A stretch of 64,000 bases of DNA from Monodelphis domestica (GCF_027887165.1 NC_077230.1:345431850-345495849), one strand, 5' to 3'; counted from the stretch's first letter, positions 22,867 through 35,073 are shown. Numbers and translations are program-made. The notes: generated by a model not told the origin, from the letters alone.

Positions 22867-22868
<2 letters not shown>
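21546..22868. other. Intergenic, mostly unique
   Basis: About 22376-22520 is a MIR-type SINE fragment. The rest, including frames at 21582-21903 on both strands, shows no recognisable protein or repeat. Confidence 0.45.

Positions 22869-22914
<46 letters not shown>
22869..22914. repeat. (TG)n microsatellite
   Basis: About 22 uninterrupted TG dinucleotides. Confidence 0.97.
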
Positions 22915-22918
<4 letters not shown>

Positions 22919-23235
22919 AGTTGTCAACATTACAAGAATCGTTGGATCTCTTAGAATTTCAGAGTTGAAAGTTACCTCTGAGGCCATTTAGTCTAGACAT
23001 ATCAAACTCCCAGTCTGTGGGCTACGTTCCCCTCCCCACCCGACCCAACACTCCAAAGTTCAGCTTGGAGAGTCCCAAGAAAACATGAGGCTTTGAAGAG
23101 TCTCAGAGAGGACTGATGAAGCCTGGAGCTCTCATCATTTCTGCTTTTTCCTATCAGAGTGTTCACCGCCAACAGTGAGGAGAGAGTCCCCTACCAATGG
23201 ACTTTGGGACAGGGGTAAAAAGAGTGCTTTGTACA
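22915..23235. other. Intergenic, no gene seen
   Basis: A MIR-type remnant lies near 22955-22995; otherwise nothing is recognised. Confidence 0.45.
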
Positions 23236-23443
23236 CCATAGACCAGCGGTTCTCACCCTCTCAATTTGTAGCAATGAGAATACATAATGCATATCAGGTA
23301 TTTACATTTCGAATCATAACTGTAGCAAAATTACAGTTTTGAAGTAGCCACCAAAATAATTTTTTGGTTTGGGGTCACCGCAACATGAGGAACTGTATTG
23401 CAGGGTCACAGCATTAGAAAGATTGAGAACCACTGCCATAGAC
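23236..23443 (+). mobile_element. SPIN-type hAT transposon, 192-bp non-autonomous copy
   Basis: The termini are CAGCGGTTCTCA (from 23244) and TGAGAACCACTG (to 23435), the ends of SPIN hAT elements. The internal blocks 'tagcaaaattacagtttt' and 'ggggtcaccgcaacatgagg' are also SPIN-like. A perfect 8-bp target-site duplication, ccatagac, flanks it at 23236-23243 and 23436-23443. It is an internally deleted, MITE-like copy without transposase. SPIN elements are known to have entered several tetrapod lineages horizontally. Confidence 0.92.
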
Positions 23444-23535
23444 CATACCAGAGATATAAGGGATTGTGTTTTTTGTTGCATCCTGTTCAGTGCTTAAGCC
23501 ACATGAAGCAAGCATTTAGTATGGTGCTCAGGACA

Positions 23536-24480
23536 GAGTTGAAGAGTGATAGATGGATGATGATGAGATTAATGATGAAGATGTCAGTGCTGACAATGAC
23601 AATGACAATGATGATGTCCTCAAGGTCACATCACCCAATGAGTAAGTGGCAGAGGCATGTCCATATTCCAGGTCTCCTTAGTCTCCATCCAATTATCTTT
23701 ATTTTTTTCCTACTTTTTAAAATATCCCAATCATTTCCCAATAATTATCCCCAACACTTAAAAGAATCCTCCTTTGTAACAAAAAAGCACAGTCAAGAAA
23801 AACAAATTAATGCATTGACCTTGTTTGAAAATGAATACCTCAGTCACAAGGGACTCATGATGAAAAATGCTATACAAAGCCCAAAAAGGAACTACCGAAG
23901 AAGGAAACGATTGCAGATCAAAGCATGCCATCTTCTACTTTATTTCCTTCATGAGTTCTTTCATTGTATGCTTGATATGTGTCATCTATCATGACATGAG
24001 CAATATGGCAAATATGTATTGCATGAAAGCACTGATATAACCTATTCTAAACCATTTACTGCCTCAGGGAAAGGAGGGAAGTGAGGAAGGGAGAAAATCC
24101 GAATCCTAAAATGGCAGAAAACAATTGTCAAAATTTTCTATATGTAACTAAAAATAATCTTTTTTAAAAAGTATTTTTAAAAAAGGAAAGGAAAGAAAAT
24201 GGATGCCTCATTTTCCACCTTGAGTCAATTCTTTCTCTGCCAAGAGTATGGAGTCAAACTTCACCATCATCCCTCTGATGTAGTGATTGGTCATTGTTGC
24301 TTTAGGCAGAGTTTTAAAAACTTTCAGTGTTGTTTTCTTTGATATTATTGTGGTGTTCGCGTAAATTGTTCTTCTGGTTCTGCTTACTGTGTTGAACATT
24401 CAAGCAAATCTTCTTGACTTCCTACATCCTTTCCTACAGTGATGATTCCATACCATAGTTTGGGAATACTCAAGTCCCAA
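23536..24480. mobile_element. Nested LINE remnants with a short GATGA-rich tract
   Basis: About 23550-23625 is a GATGA/GACAAT low-complexity tract. About 24200-24420 reads on the minus strand like the LINE-1 3' end ('VSRTRRTIYAN'). About 23815-24190 looks like a separate plus-strand LINE 3' end finishing 'gtcaaaattttctatatg' plus an A-rich tail, apparently inserted into the first. The 198-codon plus frame at 23398-23994 crosses the SPIN end and LINE sequence and is not a gene. Confidence 0.5.
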
Positions 24481-26524
24481 GGCATCCATACTTTCCAGTA
24501 TGGAAGTTCTTGGTTACCACAAAAGTTCCATTCTAATTGACTTTGTCCATACAGGGTTTTTCTCTCTTCCCTTGACCTCCATGGTGCCTAGTAATAATAC
24601 TTTCTGGGTCAAGGGAGCATATATCATTTTCTAGTTTTATTCTAAATTTTTTTTGCAGAAGAGTTGAACCAATTCATATCTGGTATCAATGGTAACAAAG
24701 TGCCTCTCTTATTATAGCCCCTTCAACATTTAACCAGGGGAACTTTCCACTAGTCCAAAGGGTCATAGGTCACTGATTTACCACTATTCCTGAGATAGGA
24801 TTCTATCTCTCAACATGGATTAAGAAAAGGGAAAGGTTTGGAGCAGAGGGGAGCTATTGGACTGCCTGTAAACTCTAGCCCTGGGCAATGTGCCTTTATT
24901 ATTTGGATGTAAGTATCTAAATCCTCAGACATCAGACATGCTCAAGTTGGAGCAGAAATACTAAAACACATTTCAATGCCAAACAGAAAATTGTATATTA
25001 CTTAATTCAAAACAACTTCATTCAAGGAACATGTACTAAACAGTATATTTGGAGCCAGATGATCTGAGTTTGAATACTGGTTCTGCCACTTGCTACCTTC
25101 ATAACCCAACTTGGTCAAGTCATATAAGCTGTCTGGATATCACCTATACACTGAGGAAGGTGGACTAGAACACCTCTAAAGTCCCTTTTAGCTCTTACAC
25201 TATCATCCACTCTTTGTGGAAATATCAAGGCACTATGCTTTGTGCTGGGGGGAAATATAAAAGTTCAATAAAAACACTATTCCTGCTCTTATTCAGCTGA
25301 TAGTATAGTTGGGGATGATGACCACAGAGATAATCATAATATGAAATTATTAGTGAATTAGAGATGTGCCATCAAAGTGCTATGTGGGGACTGAGATTGT
25401 TTTTCATGGGAGAATTAGGGAAGGCTTCCTGGAGGAGATTGTTTTTTTTTTTTTTTAAGTTGGGCTTTATAGAACTGATTTATGTTTGAGGCACTGTATT
25501 AAGTGCTTTAGGTGGAGGATGAGGTGGAGGGATGCATGATTATATTATTCATGTCTTCAAGGAAGAAAAAACATCTAGCCAGAGGCATAAGGGAAAGTCT
25601 CCTGGAGAAGGTGCCTTAAAAAACTGCTGGAACGTTGACATGTGGAGATGAAAGGCAAGACACTCTGGGCAGAGAAAACAGCATGAACAAAGGCCCAGAG
25701 GCTGGAAGGCATGAGGCAACTTGGGAAATAACAATATTGGGGGTGATACAAAGATGAAAAATGACATCATGCCCTCAGGCAAATTAATAATAAATGGGAT
25801 AGGATTATCTAATAATAGAGGGAATAAGACATGATCACAAATACACATAATGCAAATAACAATATTAAAAGCAGTCATTAAGTATATGTATATCCAAAAA
25901 AAGATGGTAGATCTGTAATGAAAGTGAGGGATCACAGATAGAGAAACCAAGTGCTATTCTAGCATATGTGAAGTATGAAAAGAGCTGGGCTTCCCACACC
26001 TTGAGGAGCTACTCTATGGGGGATTTATGGTACCTAAGAATCACAGGTATAAGATGCAATGGGTGAATTTGCCTGTGTGGATGAAGATACAGAATACAAT
26101 AGTCTCTGATGAACTGAAAATATCATTACACCAAGGGGACTAGAAAAGCATATGGAAAGTATTAGCTAAAAAATTACAGTACCAGTTAGAATCTCCAGAG
26201 AACAGGAACAAAGAGTGTCATCAGGAAAATGTCTGATAGAAAAAGAAGATGGTAAAGGGGCTGGTTATGTGGTAAGTACAAGGCATGACAGGCAGAGAAC
26301 TCCACTGGTATCCTTATAATTTCAAGAAAAAGTGAGAAGGGCCTTTAGCACTTTGGGTAGACCTTCTGGCCTTGCGGAAGAACAAGAACAAAAGTAACAC
26401 AGAATGAACAAACATAGATGGGTCACAATCAGCATCATTGGAGAGAATATCCAGCTTGATGAGAGCACAGATCCATTTGAATATTTGAAAACTGAATGTA
26501 TTTAGATGGGCATCCCACTGAGTC
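24481..26524. other. Intergenic, old SINE fragments, no gene
   Basis: MIR-type fragments are near 25035-25200 and 25220-25330. A T-run sits at about 25442. The 133-codon minus frame at 25549-25950 has no recognisable motif and lies over repeat-like sequence. Confidence 0.45.
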
Positions 26525-26536
26525 ACACACACATAC

Positions 26537-26571
<35 letters not shown>

Positions 26572-26636
26572 GACAGAGAGAAAGAGAGAGAGACAGAGAG
26601 AGAGAGAGAGGGGAGGGGAGAGAGAGAGAGGGGGGG

Positions 26637-26721
<85 letters not shown>
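26525..26721. repeat. (CACA)/(GACA)/(GA)n microsatellite complex
   Basis: CACACA, then GACA repeats, then an uninterrupted GA run from about 26639 to 26721. Arg/Glu and Ser/Leu frames on the two strands are artefacts. Confidence 0.95.
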
Positions 26722-26727
<6 letters not shown>

Positions 26728-27480
26728 CCTGAATTAAAGAATGAACTTGACTCAAAATTGAACAGGAAAAAGAAAATGGGTTATATTGGATTTAAGATGC
26801 CCCAATGCTGTTTCTGACTTCAAAAAGACCATCTTTCTAATACCAACATCCTTCCAGTGGTCTCATATGAATTTGGGTCATTGGAAGATCATGATCCCTG
26901 AAGAACCATATTTTCAGGTGACCCAGAGGTCAATGGAAAGGATTTAGTGGGTTTAAGCTTGTCAGTGATGACTTTCACCAACAAAAATAACATGACAAAC
27001 ATAATTAAGAACATGACTATGACCCATTCATGCTTTCCTGTTCATATCTTTTTGGAAATCCTCCATAAAGACTCTAATCAGTATACTATAGAAACTCTTC
27101 TGGATCTTTTGATAGTATATGGATATCACAAAGAAGTTAGGTATTTATATTAGGTTCTCTGATCTATTACTCATCTAGTTAGGCTCCGGGGGAATGAGAT
27201 CTAGGACAAATAAATTGTGGTGGAGAAACAATGAAGAAAAGAATAAAAGAATGTGGCACATCTTGGAATAGAAGACTGATTCTATAAAGTGCATATGATG
27301 AATGTATTTTGGGGGGTATATCACTGGACATCTCAAGGGCATTGTATATTTGATGATCATTGACTTGTTGAAAACACTGGGCACCTGGAGTTGCGTGATT
27401 AGAGGGATGAAGAAGTATAGGAAAGGAAATGAAGAATGCCAAAGACAAACTTTGCCAACATCACTTTTACCTAAGACCAA
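26722..27480. other. Intergenic, no gene seen
   Basis: No recognisable repeat or gene. Frames at 27175-27480 (minus) and 27302-27577 (plus) overlap on opposite strands and lack motifs. Confidence 0.4.
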
Positions 27481-27668
27481 CTTTGTTCATCTGCATCATG
27501 GAACTAATAAGAGGCCATGTGGCATACTGGAAAGAATGTTGAAGCTGGAATCAGGAAAACCTGAGTTCAAATTCTAGTTCAGGTACATTCTTTGTTCATC
27601 TGCATCATGGAACTAATAAGAGGCAATGTGGCATACTGGAAAGAATGTCGAACTTGGAATCAGGCAAG
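27481..27668 (+). repeat. Imperfect 109-bp tandem duplication
   Basis: The block starting 'ctttgttcatctgcatcatg' at 27481 recurs at 27590 and stays similar for about 78 bases, with a few substitutions. The second half of each unit is the head of a SINE ('ggaaagaatg...ggaatcagg'). Confidence 0.85.
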
Positions 27669-27827
27669 TCATATAACCACACTGATCCTTAGCTTCTTTA
27701 TCTGTAAAATAAAATAGTTGGACCTCATGTCTTCAAAGGTTTCTTCTAGATCTAAAAAAAATCATCCATAGAAGGATTGGCACAGCAAAAGAGGGAGCCT
27801 GAATGTTCACTTTTAAAAGAGTTTTGG

Positions 27828-27960
27828 GATAGAGAGCCAGGTCTGGAATCAAGAGGACCTGGGTTCAAATCTAGCCTCAGACACTTCCTAGCTGTGTGAT
27901 TCTGGGCAAGTCACTTAACCTCAATTGCCTAGCCTTGCTGTTCTTCTGTTGGGACACTTA
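27828..27960 (+). mobile_element. tRNA-derived SINE, partial
   Basis: B-box 'gggttcaaatcta', then 'cacttcctagctgtgtga' and 'gcaagtcacttaacct', then 'ttgcctagcc'. It is truncated at the 3' end. Confidence 0.75.
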
Positions 27961-28439
27961 GAATCTATTCCTGGCTCCAACACTTATTACTTCTATTATC
28001 CTAGATAACCAATTTAGTCATCATGTAACTCAGTTTCTCTATTTGTAAACTAGAAATAACAATGCTCATGCTACCCGCCTCATAGGCTTCTCATGAGGAA
28101 AATAAATCTTAAAACACAATAGAAATATGAGATATTTTAGAGAATTAGATCTAGACTTAAGAGGACTTGGAACTTAGTATGAGTGTGACTTTTCACAAGT
28201 ATAGTCATTTCTAGGTCTTAGTTTTCTTCTTAGCTTCCTAGACATCCAAAGCTTAAAACAACAACAACAACACTCGAAAACCACTCCTTTGATGTCAGAT
28301 GGAACAGCCAGCATTGTCCTTTAACCAGAAATCTTTCTTCTTCTTGCTTCTAGTGGGTCCCAAATAGATACTCTCCTAGCAGTTGGGGATCCTGAGTAAA
28401 ATATATTTTATGTATACATATAATATATTTTTAAAGAGA
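27961..28439. other. Intergenic with MIR fragment
   Basis: A MIR-like stretch is near 27965-28100 and a short (CAA)n run is at 28258-28272. No gene. Confidence 0.45.
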
Positions 28440-28606
28440 CATAGGAGGCTCAATGGATAAAGAGTCAGACTTAAAGACAGCAGGTTCTAGATTCAAAACT
28501 GTCTTCAGATACTTCCTAGCTGTGAGATCCTGGGCAAGTCACTTAACCCCCATTGCCTAGCCATTACTGCTCTTCTGCAAAGGTTTAAGGATTTTAAAAT
28601 AACACC
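28440..28606 (+). mobile_element. tRNA-derived SINE abutting GA array
   Basis: It has a 'ggctcaatggataaagag' head, 'gcaagtcacttaaccccc', 'attgcctagcc' and 'tctgcaaagg'. The usual 3' tail is replaced by the GA array, suggesting the microsatellite grew from the SINE tail. Confidence 0.75.
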
Positions 28607-29085
<479 letters not shown>

Positions 29086-29329
29086 AACGACCTTTTAGTT
29101 CAGCAAAACTAGTCAACCCATCAACTGTGCCCCGAGGACATCCCTCCCAACTTTCTCCAGCAGGCATTTCTACTAGGACTGTCTAGTGGTCTACTGTCTA
29201 CTAGTTAGTTGTCCAATTGGGGGGTCACCCCTCTAGCTTGATTATGGGGTTAAGCTTCCTTGAGGTCCTTCCTTCCTCCCCTTCTCTCCCCGGGCATGGG
29301 TAAGAAAGGGTTAGCCTCTGTGGGGCTGG

Positions 29330-29370
29330 GGGCGCCCCGCTGTCACTACACATAGTCTTACACACACAGT

Positions 29371-29429
<59 letters not shown>

Positions 29430-29720
29430 GCGCGCACAACACTCTCACACACACGCACGCTCAGGGGGCCGGGTTTGCGGGCGACCAGTCCCAGAGTTTT
29501 CTTCGCTTTCCCTGAAGGAGGCGCCTGAGCTGAGATCGCGCCAGGCGGCCGGGAGGGAGCTCCCGCGGCAAGGTACAAATGAGGCCGAGCCCCCGCGCCG
29601 GCTGCCCCTTGGCAGGCGGACTCCGTGCGCGCGCTCCGAGCTCCCGCTGTAGCCGCCGCCGCCGCCGCCGCCGCTGCAGCAGCTCTGCCCGGCTCGCCGA
29701 GAGTCACCCCTGCTTAGGAC
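29330..29720 (+). promoter_or_regulatory. CHRDL2: CHRDL2 CpG-rich promoter / 5'-UTR region
   Basis: This is the only strongly CpG-rich stretch upstream of exon 1. It contains GCGCGC runs, GGGCGACC and GGCGGC blocks and a short (GCC)n run at about 29651-29675. It follows an (AC)n microsatellite at 29372-29427. It is GC-rich and TATA-less in the part I can read, consistent with a CpG-island promoter. The exact start site is unknown. Between here and the ATG lie about 850 bp of CT-rich sequence that would be 5' UTR, upstream exon and intron, or promoter. Confidence 0.55.
29372..29427. repeat. (AC)n microsatellite, copy 1
   Basis: Uninterrupted CA dinucleotides, followed by CGCGCG. The equivalent in copy 2 is at about 31984-32029 and is shorter. 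Confidence 0.95.
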
Positions 29721-29739
29721 AATATCCTCCTTCTCTCTG

Positions 29740-30161
29740 TTCCTCTCCTCCCTGTGTGTGTGTGTGTGCTCCCTCTCCCCTTTCTTTTGCTCGCTCTCTC
29801 CTCTGCCTTCTTTTCTCTTCTCTCCTTTCCTCATCTCTCTTTCCCTCCATCTCTCCCCTTATCTTTCCATCTCTCCTCCTGAGAGCTCCCCCCCCCACCC
29901 GGGGGCTCCCCTGTCACTCTCCTCCCCCCGTGGATCTAAGGTAGAGTCCTTAGAGACCATCTAAGTCTTACTTAGTTCTTGAGAACCAGAAGGGACCTGA
30001 GAAATCAATTAAAGTCTCTTTCCTTTCTTTCTCACTTTTTCGTCTCTCTTTTTTCTCTCTCTCTCCCTCTCCCTCTCCTCTTTTAACCGTCTCTTCTTGC
30101 CGGCATATTTCTTCCTTTTTTCTCTATCCCCCCCTTTTCTCCCTCTCCCACACTTCTTGGA

Positions 30162-30201
<40 letters not shown>

Positions 30202-30214
30202 TCACTCTCTTCCT

Positions 30215-30271
<57 letters not shown>

Positions 30272-30290
30272 CCCCTTTCCATGTCAGAAT
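29740..30290. repeat. CT-rich low-complexity tract upstream of exon 1
   Basis: TG and CT microsatellites alternate with CCTCT-rich sequence. Near-pure (CT)n runs lie at about 30158-30270. Ser/Leu-rich frames on the plus strand are artefacts of the repeat. Confidence 0.8.
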
Positions 30291-30595
30291 TTATGAACTC
30301 GAAGGGACCTCGGAGATCCTCCTAGTCTGTTTCTCTCTGCTCCTCTCTTTTTGGGGAGGGGGCGATCTCTTCCCTTGTAGCTGTCTTCTGACTCATTCCC
30401 TCTTTCCTCCTATCTGCCTCTTTTTTTCTCTTGCTTCTTTCCTCCCACTCTTCTATTTCTCCCAGTCTCTGTCTCTCTGTGTGTCTCTGTCTCTCGTCCA
30501 TCCCCACCCCACCCCCCCTTCACCTCCTCGTGTTTCCTGGCCAGCTCTTGCTCTTCCTACTCTTTCAGCTCTGCCAGGGGGCTGGAGGTGGAAGA

Positions 30596-30677
30596 ATGGT
30601 TCCTGAAGTCAGAGTCCTCTCTTCCTTGCTGGGATTTGTCCTTCTCTGGTTCCCCTCGGACAGCCACCCCCGGACCC
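30596..30677 (+). CDS. CHRDL2: CHRDL2 exon 1, coding part (chordin-like 2)
   Basis: First coding exon of chordin-like 2, a secreted antagonist that binds BMPs outside the cell through von Willebrand factor C domains. The ATG at 30596 has a strong Kozak context (A at -3, G at +4). It opens 27 codons beginning MVPEVRVLSSLLG, almost the same as the N-terminus of human CHRDL2 as I recall it. The peptide is a signal sequence: a short polar start, a Leu/Val/Phe-rich core, then a polar 'SDSH' end. The exon ends one base into a codon (phase 1) before a consensus GTGAGT donor at 30678. Joined to the exon at 51207 it restores an Arg codon and stays in frame. The first coding exon of this family is expected to be this short. 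A near-copy lies at 33136 beyond a sequence gap; this one has the intact frame. Confidence 0.93.
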
Positions 30678-31119
30678 GTGAGTATAAGAGGGGTATGGAA
30701 TGAAGAGAAGAGGCTTGGGTGCTGGGGAAAGTAGCCTGGGCTGTGGGGTATCCCATTCAGCCCTGAATACTTTCAAAGACAAAAGATGGAGAGACATCAG
30801 GATTCACTGTCCTGACCTCTGTTTTGTCACCTGGGAGAAGGGGGAAATCCTAACTGAATAGGAGCATTGTGAGAGACAGGGCAGACAGAGACAGAGGGGG
30901 GTGATATGGGTATGGTTATCAAAGTAAGGGGGAGAGAGTCATTGTCTCAGAGAACCACATCAAGGCTCAGAGACAGGGAGATAGTCTGGACAGGATTAAA
31001 AGAAAGTACCATTGGAATTTAGCAAAGGAAAGCCCTCTCCAGGCTTAGTTGATAAAGGAAGGGCTTCCTGGAAGAAGTGGAACAGAATCCTGGGCTCTGA
31101 TAGATAAAAATTAGATACA

Positions 31120-31320
31120 GTAATAGTAATGTTTACTTAGCACTTTAAACTGTTTTACAAAGCACTTTTTTCAAAACAGCAGGTGAAAAAATAATATATT
31201 ATTATTATTAGCCCCATTTTATACAGATGAAGAAAATAAAGCTCATTGACTTATTCCAATATCCCACAGGTAGGTAGTAGTCTAGCTGGGACTTGAACCC
31301 AAGTGGTCTGGTGTGGAGAG
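31120..31320 (+). mobile_element. MIR/CORE-type SINE in intron 1 (copy 1)
   Basis: The order 'gtttacttagcacttt', 'gccccattttatacagatg', then 'gggacttgaaccc' is MIR-like. The same element recurs at about 33655-33840 in the duplicated block, with single-base length differences. Confidence 0.65.
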
Positions 31321-31598
31321 CACAAAAAGTAGGGGGCATTCTAGAATACAGAAGTAAGACTGAAGGATGAGTTTGGAGGCACTGGGGACATGATTGTAGG
31401 GGTCAGTTTGTGCTTGGAGAAGAGAAAAGACCACTGTTTCTAGTGAAAGAAAGAGCATGCAAGGTTGAATCAAAGGATTTGTATTCAAGGATTGGCTACT
31501 TATCACTTCTATGATCTTAGGCAAGCTATTTAGCTCCCTATAACCTGTTTCCACACCTGTAAGATGAGGGAGGTTTAGGTAAACGATCCCTAAAGTCC

Positions 31599-31611
31599 NN
31601 NNNNNNNNNNN
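31599..31611. other. Assembly gap (13 N)
   Basis: Thirteen unspecified bases. The sequence just left of the gap is the end of copy 1; the sequence just right is the start of copy 2 of the same locus. The gap therefore separates two overlapping representations of one region. Confidence 0.99.
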
Positions 31612-31980
31612 GGAAGGAAGGAAAAGAGTGAAAGAAAGGAAAAAAGAGAAAGAGAGATGATGGGAGAAAAGGAAGAAGAAAGAAAAAGAAAAAGAAGAAC
31701 GAACGACCTTTTAGTTCAGCAAAACTAGTCAACCCATCAACTGTGCCCCGAGGACATCCCTCCCAACTTTCTCCAGCAGGCATTTCTACTAGACTGTCTA
31801 GTGGTCTACTGTCTACTAGTTAGTTGTCCAATTGGGGGTCACCCCTCTAGCTTGATTATGGGTTAAGCTTCCTTGAGGTCCTTCCTTCCTCCCCTTTCTC
31901 CCGGGCATGGGTAAGAAAGGGTTAGCCTCTGTGGGGCTGGGGCGCCCCGCTGTCACTACACATAGTCTTACACACACAGT

Positions 31981-32031
<51 letters not shown>

Positions 32032-32745
32032 GCGCGCACACACTCTCACACACACGCACGCTCAGGGGGCCGGGTTTGCGGGCGACCAGTCCCCAGAGTT
32101 TCTTCGCTTTCCCTGAAGGAGGCGCCTGAGCTGAGATCGCGCCAGGCGGCCGGGAGGGGAGCTCCCCGCGGCAAGGTACAAATGAGGCCGAGCCCCGCGC
32201 CGGCTGCCCTTGGCAGGCGGACTCCGTGCGCGCTCCGAGCTCCCGCTGTAGCCGCCGCCGCCGCCGCCGCCGCTGCAGCAGCTCTGCCCGGCTCGCCGAG
32301 AGCTCCCCTGCTTAGGACAATATCCTCCTTCTCTCTGTTCCTCTCCTCCCTGTGTGTGTGTGTGTGCTCCCTCTCCCTTTCTTTTGCTCGCTCTCTCCTC
32401 TGCCTTCTTTTCTCTTCTCTCCTTTCCTCATCTCTCTTTCCCTCCATCTCTCCCCTTATCTTTCCATCTCTCCTCCTGAGAGCTCCCCCCACCCGGGGGC
32501 TCCCCTGTCACTCTCTCCCCCGTGGATCTAAGGTAGAGTCCTTAGAGACCATCTAAGTCTTACTTATTCTTGAGACCAGAAGGGACCTGAGAAATCAATT
32601 AAAGTCTCTTTCCTTTCTTTCTCACTTTTTCGTCTCTCTCTTTTTCTCTCTCTCCCTCTCCCTCTCCTCTTTTTACCGTCTCTTCTTGCCGGCATATTTC
32701 TTCCTTTTTCTCTATCCCCCTTTTCTCCTCTCCCACACTTCTTGG

Positions 32746-32818
<73 letters not shown>

Positions 32819-34116
32819 TTTCCATGTCAGAATTTATGAACTCGAAGGGACCTCGGAGATCCTCCTAGTCTGTTTCTCTCTGCTCCTCTCTTTTTGGGGA
32901 GGGGGCGATCTCTTCCCTTGTAGCTGTCTTCTGACTCATTCCCTCTTTCCTCCTATCTGCCTCTTTTTTCTCTTGCTTCTTTCTCCCACTCTTCTATTTC
33001 TCCAGTCTCTGTCTCTCTGTGTGTCTCTGTCTCTCGTCCATCCCCACCCCACCCCCCTTCACCTCCTCGTGTTCCTGGCCAGCTCTTGCTCTTTCCTACT
33101 CTTTCAGCTCTGCCCAGGGGGCTGGAGGTGGAAGAATGGTTTCCTGAAGTCAGAGTCCTCTCTTCCTTGCTGGGATTTGTCCTTCTCTGGTTCCCTCGGA
33201 CAGCCACCCCCGGACCCGTGAGTAAAAGAGGGGTATGGAATGAAGAGAAGAGGCTTGGGTGCTGGGAAAGTAGCCTGGGCTGTGGGGTATCCCATTCAGC
33301 CCTGATACTTTCAAAGACAAAAGATGGAGAGACATCAGGATTCACTGTCTGACCTCTGTTTTGTCACCTGGGAGAAGGGGGAAATCTAACTGAATAGGAG
33401 CATGTGTGAGAGACAGGCAGACAGAGACAGAGGGGGGTGATATGGGTATGGTTATCAAAGTAAGGGGAGAGATCATTGTCTCAGAGAACCACATCAAGGC
33501 TCAGAGACAGGGAGATAGTCTGGACAGGATTAAAGAAAGTACCATTGGAATTTAGCAAAAGGAAAGCCCTCTCCAGGCTTAGTTGATAAAGGAAGGCTTC
33601 CTGGAAGAAGTGGAACAGAATCCTGGGCTCTGATAGATAAAAATTAGATACAGTAATAGTAATGTTTACTTAGCACTTTAATGTTTACAAAGCACTTTTT
33701 CAAAACAGCAGGTGAAAAATAATATATTATTATTATTAGCCCCATTTTACAGATGAAGAAAATAAAGCTCATTGACTTATCCAATATCCCACAGGTAGGT
33801 AGTAGTCTAGCTGGGACTTGAACCCAAGTGGTCTGGTGTGGAGAGCACAAAAGAGGGGCATTCTAGAATACAGAAGTAAGACTGAAGGATGAGTTTGGAG
33901 GCACTGGGGACATGATTGTAGGGGTCAGTTTGTGCTGGAGAAGAGAAAGACCACTGTTTCTAGTGAAAGAAAGAGCATGCAAGGTTGAATCAAAGGATTT
34001 GTATTCAAGGATTGGCTACTTATCACTTCTATGATCTTAGGCAAGCTATTTAGCTCCCTATACCTGTTTCCACACCTGTAAGATGAGGGAGGTTTAGGTA
34101 ACGATCCCTAAAGTCC
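31612..34116. repeat. Duplicated block, copy 2 (probable unmerged contig end)
   Basis: It repeats 28999-31598 in the same order and orientation, about 95 bp shorter. Differences include shorter (AC)n and (CT)n runs and many one-base homopolymer changes, for example at 29327 versus its partner near 31940. It continues without a break into the rest of intron 1, so this contig supplies the true downstream sequence. Confidence 0.95.
33136..33217 (+). pseudogene. CHRDL2: Second copy of CHRDL2 exon 1 with two indels
   Basis: This has the same 82-base length and the same GTGAGT donor as the exon at 30596. It carries one extra T directly after ATGG, which creates a TGA at the fourth codon, and lacks one C later in the 'ttccc' run. 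The two indels compensate each other, so the middle matches the CHRDL2 signal peptide in a shifted frame. Paired homopolymer indels and the adjacent N gap point to consensus errors in an overlapping contig. A real tandem exon pseudogene is the less likely alternative. Confidence 0.85.
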
Positions 34117-35039
34117 TTTCCAATAATCTAATCTTGGGATCCAAGAGAAATTAAACTGAATTGGACAGAGGTTCTGCTTGCTCTAGATCACAGTTCCCCC
34201 ACATCTATCCAAGGCAAGCAGTTGGCCAAAAAGAAAATAAAAAGGTTCATAGATGAATGAGGTGTGAATATGAGTAGGAGGGACCCAGGCTAGCCCGAAG
34301 AAGGACTTTCTGACTTTCTGAAGTGGGGAAAAGAGGTCAGAACCAGGAAAAGTTGAGGAGCAGGGCTGAAGAATCTCTGGTTGGACCCTACCATTGCTTA
34401 CCTGGGTAACACTACCTATGTTATTTTAGACATGCTAGAGAGGCCGTGTTGGCTTTGTGGATAGCGGACTTGAAGTCAAGAGGGCTTAGGTTTGACTCCT
34501 GCCTCAGATACTTAGCTGTATGATTTTGGGACAGGTCATTTAACAACTCTGAGCCTAATGTAAAATAGAGATAAAATCCACAACTTTTATTTGATGGAAT
34601 TAAAACCAAATGAGATAGATTAAAATCTAAAGCATTTCAGCTGCAGAGTTGTCAATGAAGTCACACTACCTCTTTAGGCCTCTTGCCTGAAAAAAATGAA
34701 AGAATTGGAGACTAAAAAACATTTTCATTAGAAAATAAAGTAATTACGCAGTGGAAAAGAGAGGATTTGTAGAAGACTTGGGTTCAAATTCATCAGCTAA
34801 TATTTAAATATCTGTGTGACTATGGGAAGTCAGTTCACTTCCTTGGAGCTAAGTTTCCTCATCTTTAAATGTGGGGCTGGACCTTTGAGGTCTCTTTTAG
34901 CTCTAAATCTATGATCTATGACTTTATGGTGATTGGCCTAGAGGCAAGAGGGCTGGTCTAGGCAACTTCTCGAAACTTTTAGGCTTTCTCTTGGCATGTG
35001 TCCTTTGTTCCTTAAAAGAGCCTTGTTGAGAGAGACGTG
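34117..35039. other. CHRDL2 intron 1, SINE fragments
   Basis: SINE/MIR pieces are at about 34437-34560 ('gtcaagagggcttaggtttgac') and 34745-34915. The rest is unrecognised single-copy sequence. Confidence 0.5.
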
Positions 35040-35073
35040 AAAGAGAGACAGAGACAGAGAGAGAAAGAGGCAG

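Noticed and set aside
23398..23994. 198-codon plus-strand frame
   Set aside because: It starts inside the SPIN element and runs through low-complexity and LINE sequence. No domain is recognisable.
29372..29844. Alanine-rich and Arg/Glu-rich minus frames over the promoter region
   Set aside because: They arise from the (GCC)n and CT/GA-rich sequence of the CpG island. Equivalent frames in the second copy shift at each homopolymer indel.
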